Made by a program: the position numbers and the translations under genes | Part shown: piece by piece, positions 57,446 through 64,000 of the stretch | Position numbering within the stretch: the stretch's first letter is position 1 | Layout: every line of letters begins with the position of its first letter | Notes under the pieces: model-generated | What the model was told of the DNA's origin: nothing | Seen by the model: the letters and a program-made list of their open reading frames with translations, nothing else | The model's database searches: none | DNA from: Frondihabitans sp. PAMC 28766 | Lineage (GTDB): Bacteria > Actinomycetota > Actinomycetes > Actinomycetales > Microbacteriaceae | Assembly: GCF_001577365.1 (NCBI RefSeq) | Contig: NZ_CP014513.1 | Coordinates: forward strand, 1 to 64,000 | Direction: 5' to 3' | DNA length: 64,000 nucleotides

Positions 57446-57460
57446 CTCGTCTGAAACGAG
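57446..57460. promoter_or_regulatory. Inverted repeat in the MarR/monooxygenase divergent region
   Basis: CTCGT-CTGAA-ACGAG is a perfect 5+5 bp inverted repeat, 22 bases upstream of the monooxygenase-like gene and 83 bases from the MarR start. It is a candidate MarR site, supported only by position and symmetry. Confidence 0.35.
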
Positions 57461-57481
57461 CGATCGGCGATACTGCTGTGC

Positions 57482-58098
57482 ATGTCTCCAGAAGAGACGC
57501 GGAACGCCGCCCCACTGCCACAAGCACCGAGGCCCCTTCCCGTCACCGTGTCCATCACCCGAATCGTCGAGCCCGAGCGCATCCCCGAGGCCACCCGCTG
57601 GGTGCAGGCCGGCGTGAACCTCGCCAACCGCCGGCCCGGCTTCCTCGGCTCGGGCTGGGTTCGCGCCCACGCCGACTCCGACGAGTGGCACATGCTCTAC
57701 CGGTTCGCCGACGACGAGACGCTCGAGTCGTGGGAATCGTCCGACGAGCGCCGCGAGTGGCTGGCGACGGGGCAGGATCTCGTCGTGGAGTCGCGCGTCG
57801 AGAAGCGAACCGGCATCGAGGGCTGGTTCGACTCGGCCGAGAAAGGGGCGCCGGCGGCTCCCCGCCGCCCCGGTGGAAGCAGGCGACGAGCATCTGGGTC
57901 GGCTTCTTTCCGGTCAACCTGGCCTTCAACCTCGTGGCCCTGCTGGTCTTCCCCGGCTTCTCGCACCTCGAGATCGTGCTGAAGGTGTTCGTCACGACGA
58001 TCATTCTCACGCCGATCATGGCCTACTGGGTGCTGCCGCTGGCCACGCGCGTGCTGCGCCCGTGGCTGAACGCTCCGCGGCGGCAGCCGGGCAGCTAG
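57482..58098 (+). pseudogene. ABM-domain protein with C-terminal membrane helices, one frameshift
   Basis: The first 130 or so residues hold an antibiotic-biosynthesis-monooxygenase-like domain (VTVSITRIVEPERIPEATRW, FLGSGWVRAHADSDEWHMLY, ESWESSDERREWL). At about 57858 the frame is lost at GCTCCCCGCC. Adding one C gives PPPRWKQATSIWVGFFPVNL and then two membrane helices (AFNLVALLVFPGFSHL and VTTIILTPIMAYWVLPLA) ending at 58098. This two-part layout is a known one for membrane-anchored ABM proteins. The damage is a single base in a C run. It is probably regulated by the divergent MarR gene. Confidence 0.72.
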
Positions 58099-58106
58099 GC
58101 GCCGCC

Positions 58107-58157
58107 GACCGTCAGACGCGGCCGACCGTCAGACGCGGCCGACCGTCAGACGCGGTC
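58107..58157. repeat. 17-bp tandem repeat, three copies
   Basis: Three copies of GACCGTCAGACGCGGCC, the last with one change, cover 58107-58157. The third copy includes the TGA and last codons of the nucleoside hydrolase gene. The extra copies lie just beyond that stop, so the array looks like a tandem duplication of the gene's 3' end. Confidence 0.85.
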
Positions 58158-59096
58158 GGGGGTCGCGAGCGACAGGATCCCGGCGTTCAGGATCGTCGCC
58201 GTGTCGGCCGGCGCATGAGTCACGACGCGCACCACGGGGCTGCCACCCTCGACGGGCACCGTGTGGCCGCGCTCGTCGCCGTCGACCCGCACTTCGACGC
58301 CGACTTCGCGCACCCCGTCAGGCACGACGTCGCCCGTGGCGATCGCCACGGCCAGAGGGTCGTGGAGGGCCGAGCGCCGCTCGGAGAAGACGCCCTCGTA
58401 GAAGTCGAGGTAGGTGCTGAGCATGCCGCCGAGCGCCGAGTGGAAGGCCGAGCCGACCTCGTTGAACCCGGCCTGGTGGTCTTCGCCGAAGTGGTGCTGC
58501 ATGGTCACGTCGAGCGGCACGAGGGTGAGCGGCCAGCCGGCCTTCACCACGACGGCCGCGGCGTCGGCGTCGTTGAAGACGTTCGCCTCGGCGACGGGCG
58601 AGACGTTGCCGGGCACCCAGAAGGCACCGCCCATGATCGTGACGCCGGCGACGAGCGACGGCAGCTCGGGCTCGAGCTGCAGGGCCAGGGCGAGGTTCGT
58701 GAGGGGCCCGACGGCGACGACCTGCAGGCGCCCCGGGTGGGCGTGCGCCAGGGCGACGAGCATCCGGGCGGCGGTGCCGTCGGCGGCAGCGACCGTGGAG
58801 TCGGGGATCTCGACGTCGCCGATGCCGTTCTTGCCGTGGATGTGGGGCACGTATCCGTCGTATTCGCGCGTCAACGGATCCTGCGCGCCGATGGCCACGG
58901 GGATGTCGCTGCGCCCGGCGAGCGCGAGCAGGGCGAGCGTGTTGCGGGCCGCCGAGGTCGAGTCGATATTGCCCGAGACGGTGCCGATGCCGAGCACGTC
59001 GATGCTGGGTTCGGCGAGAAGGAGGGCGAGGGCGAGCGAATCGTCGATCCCCGTGTCGCAGTCGAAGTAGAAGGGGACGAGGGCGGGCGATTCCAT
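58146..59096 (-). CDS. Nucleoside hydrolase (inosine-uridine preferring type)
   Basis: A 316-residue enzyme that cleaves the N-glycosidic bond of ribonucleosides for purine or pyrimidine salvage. The N-terminal calcium-binding and catalytic motif [12 protein letters not shown] (Asp12, 14, 18, 19) is intact. Other landmarks are [58 protein letters not shown] and HDPLAVAIA (late Asp). Base preference cannot be deduced. It converges with the ABM-like gene and is followed by the 17-bp tandem array. Confidence 0.9.
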   Translation of the reverse strand: MESPALVPFYFDCDTGIDDSLALALLLAEPSIDVLGIGTVSGNIDSTSAARNTLALLALAGRSDIPVAIGAQDPLTREYDGYVPHIHGKNGIGDVEIPDSTVAAADGTAARMLVALAHAHPGRLQVVAVGPLTNLALALQLEPELPSLVAGVTIMGGAFWVPGNVSPVAEANVFNDADAAAVVVKAGWPLTLVPLDVTMQHHFGEDHQAGFNEVGSAFHSALGGMLSTYLDFYEGVFSERRSALHDPLAVAIATGDVVPDGVREVGVEVRVDGDERGHTVPVEGGSPVVRVVTHAPADTATILNAGILSLATPDRV

Positions 59097-59164
59097 GGAT
59101 TGAATCTACTGGTTCATCACGACGACTGTGGCCGATCCTGCCCGGGTCGGAGCAAGCTGACCCC

Positions 59165-60562
59165 ATGGATCCGGTGGACACCGTCGCAGCGCTGCGACAC
59201 GCCTTCGACACGGGCACGACCAAGCCGTACGCCTGGCGCGTCGCGCAGCTGCGTGCCCTGCGGGCCATGCTCGTCGAGCACACACCCGAGATCGAAGGGG
59301 CGCTGCACCGGGATCTCCGCAAGCACCGCGACGAGGCGCTCCTGACCGAGATCAACCTGGTCGTGTCGGAGATCGACACCGTTCTGCGGCACCTGCGCCA
59401 GTGGCTGAAGCCGAAGCGCACCTCCGTGCCGATGCTGATCGCGCCCGCCACGGCGAGCGTGGTGCGCGAGCCGCTCGGGGTCGTGCTGATCATCGCGCCG
59501 TGGAACTACCCGGTGCAGCTGCTGCTCGACCCTCTCGTCGGCGCGCTCGCCGCGGGCAACGCGGTCGTGCTGAAGCCCAGCGAGCTCGCCCCGGCCACCA
59601 GCGCGACCCTCACCCGCCTCGTGCTCGCGAGCCTCGACACCGACGCCGTCGCAGTCGTCGAGGGCGGCGCCGACGAGACCACCGAGCTGCTGAAACAGCG
59701 CTTCGACCACATCTTCTACACCGGCAGCGAACGCGTCGGGCAGATCGTGCTGAAGGCCGCAGCCGAGCACCTGACGCCGGTGACCCTCGAGCTCGGCGGC
59801 AAATCGCCGGTCTGGGTCGACGAGACCACCGACCTCCACGTCGCCGCCCGCAGGATCGCGTGGGGCAAGTTCATGAACGCCGGCCAGACCTGCGTCGCCC
59901 CCGACTACCTGCTCGCCACCGAGGCCACAGCCGCCCGGCTCGTCCCGCTCATCGCCGCGGCCACCCGGCACTTCTACGGCGCCGACCCGCGGCAGAGCGA
60001 CAGCTACGGCCGCATCGTGAACGACAGGCAGTTCGAGCGCCTCGCCGGCCTGCTGCCGGGCGGCGCGGACGGTGCCGGCACAGCGGCCCTCGGCGGTAGC
60101 ACCGACCGGGCCGACCGCTACATCGCCCCGACGGTGCTGACCGGGGTGCGCGTCGACGACCCGGTGATGCAGCAGGAGATCTTCGGGCCGGTGCTGCCGA
60201 TCGTGACGGTGGCGGGTCTCGACGAGGCCATCGCGGTGATCCGGGCGGGGGCGAAGCCGTTGGCCCTGTACGCGTTCACCGAATCCGACGAGGCGAGGCG
60301 CAGGATCCTGACGCTCACCTCGTCGGGCGCGGTCGCCTTCAACGTGCCCTCGGCCCACCTGCTCGTGCCGGGGCTGCCCTTCGGCGGCGTCGGCCCCAGC
60401 GGAATGGGCGCGTACCACGGCGAGCGCAGCCTGCTCGTCTTCAGCCACGAGAAGGCCGTGCTGTCGAAACCGCTGCACCCCGACACCCTCGCCATCGCCT
60501 ACCCGCCGTTCACGAAGGCGAAGGACGCGCTCGTGCGGAGGGTGCTGTCGAAGCTCCGCTGA
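59165..60562 (+). CDS. Class 3 aldehyde dehydrogenase (ALDH3 type)
   Basis: A 465-residue NAD(P)+-dependent aldehyde dehydrogenase. It is shorter than the usual 490-residue ALDH, as expected for the ALDH3 group. Motifs are [32 protein letters not shown] (the nucleotide-binding FTGS variant), catalytic Glu in LELGGKSPV (about 209) and catalytic Cys in [11 protein letters not shown] (about 242), then [11 protein letters not shown]. The C-terminal [19 protein letters not shown] is diagnostic of ALDH3/coniferyl-aldehyde enzymes, which favour medium-chain or aromatic aldehydes. It starts 68 bases from the divergent nucleoside hydrolase. Confidence 0.88.
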   Translation: MDPVDTVAALRHAFDTGTTKPYAWRVAQLRALRAMLVEHTPEIEGALHRDLRKHRDEALLTEINLVVSEIDTVLRHLRQWLKPKRTSVPMLIAPATASVVREPLGVVLIIAPWNYPVQLLLDPLVGALAAGNAVVLKPSELAPATSATLTRLVLASLDTDAVAVVEGGADETTELLKQRFDHIFYTGSERVGQIVLKAAAEHLTPVTLELGGKSPVWVDETTDLHVAARRIAWGKFMNAGQTCVAPDYLLATEATAARLVPLIAAATRHFYGADPRQSDSYGRIVNDRQFERLAGLLPGGADGAGTAALGGSTDRADRYIAPTVLTGVRVDDPVMQQEIFGPVLPIVTVAGLDEAIAVIRAGAKPLALYAFTESDEARRRILTLTSSGAVAFNVPSAHLLVPGLPFGGVGPSGMGAYHGERSLLVFSHEKAVLSKPLHPDTLAIAYPPFTKAKDALVRRVLSKLR

Positions 60563-60656
60563 TTCTCGAGGCGGTGCTGACCCGACCGACGTAACAAGGC
60601 CGTCATCTCTGGTAACTATGGTGGGTGACGTTCAGCCACCCTCGAAGGGATCACCC

Positions 60657-63358
60657 ATGACCACTGTCGAAGGGTCGAGACGATCCGACGGGTCCAGCCG
60701 CGACGACATCCGCGGCGCCGTCGACGCCGATTTGCGCGAGGACGTCAGTTTTCTCGGCAACCTGCTGGGTCGCGTCCTGACCGAGTCAGGAGGGCCCGAC
60801 CTGCTCGACGACGTCGAGCGGGTGCGCCGGGCCGTCATCGACGCCTACGAGGGGTCGGGCGACGCCTCGCTCGAGCGTGCGCAGGCGCTGGTCGACGCCC
60901 TCGACCAGGATCGCGCCGAAGAGGTCGCGCGCGCCTTCACCTGCTACTTCCACCTCTCGAACCTCGCCGAGGAGCACCACCGCGTGCGGGTGCTCGAGCG
61001 CCGCGGGGCCGAGGCCGGCACCGTCTCCGACTCGCTGCCCGAGACCCTTGCGCAGCTCGTCGACGAGGTCGGTGCAGACGAGGCCCACGCCCGGCTCGAG
61101 AGCCTGCGCTTCCACCCCGTCTTCACCGCGCACCCGACAGAGGCCCGACGCCGGGCCGTGTCGGCCACGATCCGGCGCATCAGCGACCTGATGACGGCGA
61201 GCGACCAGGCCGCGAACACCCTCGAGACGTCCGACATCGAGCGGCGCCTGCTCGAAGACATCGACACTCTGTGGCGCACGTCGCCGATCCGCACCACGCG
61301 CCCGACCCCGCTCGACGAGGTCCGCACTGCGATGAACGTGTTCGACCAGACCCTCTTCGAGACCGTGCCGCGCGTCTACCGACTGCTCGACGACCGCCTG
61401 CAGGGCGCCGACGCCGGCCTCAAGCCCGCCGTCGCGCCGGCCTTCCTGCGCCTCGGCTCGTGGATCGGCGGCGACCGCGACGGCAACCCCCACGTCACCG
61501 CCGAGATCACCGGCCAGGCTGCCGAGATCGCGGCCGAGCACGTCCTGCTGGGCCTCTTCCGCGCCGCGAGCCGCATCGGCGGCACGCTCACGCTGGACGA
61601 AGACGACACCCCCGCCGACGAGGCACTCGCCGCGCTCGCCGCGCAACAGGCCGAGCTTGCCCCCGACGTGGCATCGAGCATCGGGCTGCGCTCGCCGAAC
61701 GAGAGCCACCGCCGAGCGCTGCTGTTCATCGCCGCGCGCATCGACGCCACCCGCCGCGGCGACGAGTCGCTGGCCTACTCCGGCCCGCGCGCCCTGCTCG
61801 ACGACCTGCACGTGGTGCAGGCGTCGCTGCGAGCCGCAGGCGCGCACCGCAGCGCGAACGGCGAGCTGCAGAGCCTCGTCTGGCAGGTCGAGACCTTCGG
61901 GTTCCACCTGGCCGAGCTCGAGGTGCGGCAGCACTCGCAGGTGCACCGGGCAGCGCTGAACGAGGCCCGCGAGGCACTGGCCGCCGGGCAGATCCTCCCC
62001 GACGGCACGCCCGACCCGGCCGAGCTCGCGCCGATGACGATCGAGGTGCTCGACGTCTTCCGCACCGTCAAGAAGCTGCAGACTCGCTACGGCCGCGAGG
62101 CCGCGTCGCGCTACATCATCTCGTTCACGCAGTCGTCCGAAGACATCGCCAACGTGCTCGAACTCGCGCGGATCGCGCTCGGCAGCGAAGACGCGGCGCC
62201 CGTGCTCGACGTGATCCCGCTGTTCGAGACGTTCGCCGACCTGAACGCGAGCACTCGCATCCTGCAGGAGTCGATCGAGACCGAGCACGTGCGGGCTCGC
62301 CTCGACGCCACGGGCCGCAAGCTCGAGGTCATGCTCGGCTACTCCGACTCGTCGAAAGACGTCGGCCCGGTGTCGGCCACCTTCGCTCTCGACGACGCGC
62401 AGGGCCGGATCGCTCGCTGGGCCGCCGACAACGACATCACCCTGACGCTCTTCCACGGCCGCGGCGGCGCCATGGGCGCGGCGGCGGGCCGGCCAACGAG
62501 GCCGTCATGGCGCAGCCGCCCGGATCCGTCGACGGCCGCTTCAAGATCACCGAGCAGGGCGAGGTGATCTTCGCGCAGTACGGCAACAAGACCATCGCCG
62601 CCCGGCACATCGAGCAAATGGCGGCCGCCACGCTGATGTCGTCGGCCCCGTCGAACGAAGAGCGCACCTCGTCGGCGACCGCGACGTACGCGCCGCTCGC
62701 GGCCACGATGGACGAGGCGTCTCGTGCCGCGTTCTTCGGGCTGGTGAAGGCCGAGGGCTTCGCCTCCTGGTTCGCGCAGGTCACCCCGATGGAGGAGGTC
62801 GGGCTGCTCGCGCTGGGCTCGCGCCCCGCCCGCCGCGGCCTGTCGGTGTCGTCGCTCGAAGACCTCCGGGCGATCCCGTGGGTGTTCGCCTGGTCGCAGG
62901 CCCGCATCAACCTCGCCGGCTGGTACGGCCTCGGCACCGCCCTCGAAGCCGTCGGCGACGAGGCGCTGCTGCAGGAGGCCTACCGGTCGTGGCCGGTGTT
63001 CGCCGCGATGATCAAGAACGTCGAGATGTCGCTCGCCAAGACCGACGACACCATCGCGCGGCAGTATCTCGCGCTGGCCGACCGACAGGATCTCGCCGAC
63101 CTGGTTCTCGCCGAGATGGCACGCACCCGAGACTGGGTGATCCGCACCGCCGGCCACAGCGACGTGCTGGCCGACCGGCCCGTGCTGTCGCGGGCCGTCC
63201 GCCTCCGCAGCCCCTACGTCGACGCGCTCTCGCTGCTGCAGCTGCGCGCGCTGCGCGGCATCCGCAGGAACCCCGAGAAAGACCCCACCGACGCCGACCA
63301 CCGCCTGCTGCTCTTGACAGTCAACGGGGTCGCGGCCGGGCTGCAGAACACCGGGTGA
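60657..63358 (+). pseudogene. ppc: Phosphoenolpyruvate carboxylase, one frameshift
   Basis: Joined across one indel, this is a roughly 900-residue PEP carboxylase, which makes oxaloacetate from PEP and bicarbonate to refill the TCA cycle. The first part shows FHPVFTAHPTEARRR (catalytic His, about residue 158), GSWIGGDRDGNPHVT and LGYSDSSKDVG. After FHGRGGAMG the frame breaks near 62479. One extra C restores the conserved RGGGPANEAVMAQPPGSVDG, and the rest continues as GRFKITEQGEVI to the stop at 63358. The break lies inside a catalytic loop. As ppc is a central anaplerotic gene with both halves fully conserved, a sequencing error is more likely than loss. Confidence 0.88.
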
Positions 63359-63382
63359 CCGGCTCCGTTCGCGAGAAGTCGA

Positions 63383-63428
63383 CGATCGGCCGTCGAGGTG
63401 GTCCGCGGACCACCTCGACGGCCGATCG
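63383..63428. terminator. Perfect 46-bp palindrome, bidirectional terminator
   Basis: A stem of 23 bp without mismatch: the left arm is CGATCGGCCGTCGAGGTGGT plus CCG, and the right arm is its exact reverse complement, with no loop. It lies in the 90-base gap between the converging ppc and PRC-barrel genes, is followed by TGCTTTT on the plus strand, and probably ends both transcripts. Confidence 0.8.
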
Positions 63429-63448
63429 CGTGCTTTTAGCTGCGCCTT

Positions 63449-63802
63449 CTAGCGGCGGCCGAGGCGGCGCTCGCCGCCCGAGCCCGTCTGGTAGGGCAGG
63501 CCGTAGTGCTCGAAGATCTCGGGCTCGGCGCTGGCCTGGAGCTCGCCGTCGGTCGCGATCGACGGGGCGTCCTTGATGATCTTCTTGCCGTACTGCACCT
63601 TGAGCCACTTCGGCGCGACCACGGCGCCGTTCAGCGGCACGAAGATGAGCTTCTTACCGATGACGCCCGCCTGCACGGTCGCGAAGGCCGGGGCGTCTGT
63701 CGAGGTGTCGAAGTAGACGCTCTCGAGGGTGCCCACCTTGTCGCCGTCCTGGTCGACAACTGACTCGCCGATCCAATCGCGCAGGTTTTCAGCTTCGAAC
63801 AC
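63449..63802 (-). CDS. PRC-barrel domain protein
   Basis: A 117-residue protein whose first 80 residues form a PRC-barrel fold: LRDWIGESVVDQDGDKVGTL, ESVYFDTSTDAPAFATVQAG, VIGKKLIFVPLNGAVVAPKW. The tail, AEPEIFEHYGLPYQTGSGGE, is flexible. PRC-barrels act in RNA processing, cell division and photosynthetic complexes. This stand-alone kind is of unknown role. GTG 63802 has GGAGGAA upstream at ideal spacing. Confidence 0.82.
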   Translation of the reverse strand: MFEAENLRDWIGESVVDQDGDKVGTLESVYFDTSTDAPAFATVQAGVIGKKLIFVPLNGAVVAPKWLKVQYGKKIIKDAPSIATDGELQASAEPEIFEHYGLPYQTGSGGERRLGRR

Positions 63803-63924
63803 GGCGTTCCTCCTCGTCGGCAGAGCGCCATGCCCGTGCCTCTCTGCACGACGCTAGTCGCCCGCGCTGCGTCGCGGCCTCGTCGGTCTCTGAGAGTGAC
63901 AATCCGCGATAAGTGACTAATCGG

Positions 63925-63930
63925 TATAAT
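63925..63930 (+). promoter_or_regulatory. Consensus -10 box, probably for a leaderless transcript
   Basis: TATAAT, a perfect -10 hexamer and rare in this GC-rich DNA, ends 6 bases before the ATG at 63937. Transcription would start at or next to the ATG, giving a leaderless mRNA. GTGAC occurs twice upstream (63896 and 63913) and may be part of an operator. Confidence 0.65.
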
Positions 63931-63936
63931 CCAGTC

Positions 63937-64000
63937 ATGACTTCGCAGGCCGGTGAGATGCTGCGGGACGCCCGGCAGCAGGCTCGGTTGACCCAGAGCC
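63937..64000 (+). CDS. XRE-family HTH regulator, 5' end only
   Basis: The first 21 codons, MTSQAGEMLRDARQQARLTQ and S, are the start of an XRE/Cro-type helix-turn-helix (LRxARxxAxLTQxxLA). The gene continues beyond the window. No ribosome-binding site is present, consistent with the leaderless promoter. Confidence 0.65.
   Translation, partial: MTSQAGEMLRDARQQARLTQS

Overview
The window comes from a high-GC actinobacterium, most likely a member of the Microbacteriaceae. The signs are: GC-rich third codon positions throughout, a secreted Rpf/LysM cell-wall protein, a DUF2510 membrane protein, a HAIR-type (HspR) operator before a ClpC-like chaperone, actinobacterial sugar-regulator families, and frequent GTG/TTG starts with 4-bp stop/start overlaps. 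I see no rRNA, tRNA, CRISPR array, insertion sequence or phage. No gap between genes exceeds about 300 bases.

Layout. 1-1.7 kb: an SDR 3' end and a GH51 arabinofuranosidase, both broken by many small indels. 1.7-3.7 kb: a GntR regulator and an FMN-dependent L-lactate (2-hydroxyacid) dehydrogenase. 4-16.6 kb: an L-rhamnose catabolic locus with kinase, bifunctional aldolase/dehydrogenase, isomerase, a four-gene ABC importer, a divergent LacI regulator, a mutarotase and an MFS sugar porter. These units share one operator type, TGAA-TCG(T)-TTCA. 16.7-29 kb: assorted genes, including an FUSC protein, an Rpf-like lytic transglycosylase with a structured leader, a TetR/MFS efflux pair, a Dld-type FAD/Fe-S dehydrogenase and a DHA2 efflux pump.

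28.9-32 kb: a compact flavin electron-transfer operon. It encodes an FMN-binding lipoprotein, the flavin transferase ApbE, and an NqrB/RnfD-like membrane protein fused to a ferredoxin-NADP reductase-like domain. 32-43 kb: an ASCH protein, an Abi-family protein, a PfkB kinase, an AraC regulator, a stress protein and ClpC-like ATPase under a HAIR element, an MFS pump, DUF2510, a MocR regulator and a cysteine hydrolase. 43-50.7 kb: an acyltransferase/SGNH protein behind a class A PBP, a UDG-like protein overlapping an aminobutyraldehyde dehydrogenase, and a TetR regulator. 50.9-64 kb: GH2 beta-galactosidase with a divergent TetR, an aminotransferase, a toxin remnant with an intact RHH antitoxin, a MarR regulator, a monooxygenase-like membrane protein, nucleoside hydrolase, ALDH3, PEP carboxylase, a PRC-barrel protein and the first codons of an XRE regulator.

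Two features cut across the region. First, intergenic spaces hold many long inverted repeats and short tandem repeats, and two of the tandem arrays copy the 3' end of the adjacent gene with its stop codon. Second, four otherwise intact genes each carry one single-base C deletion, three of them in a C run that looks shortened from five to four. This pattern, with the dense indels at the left edge, points to residual sequencing error rather than biological decay.
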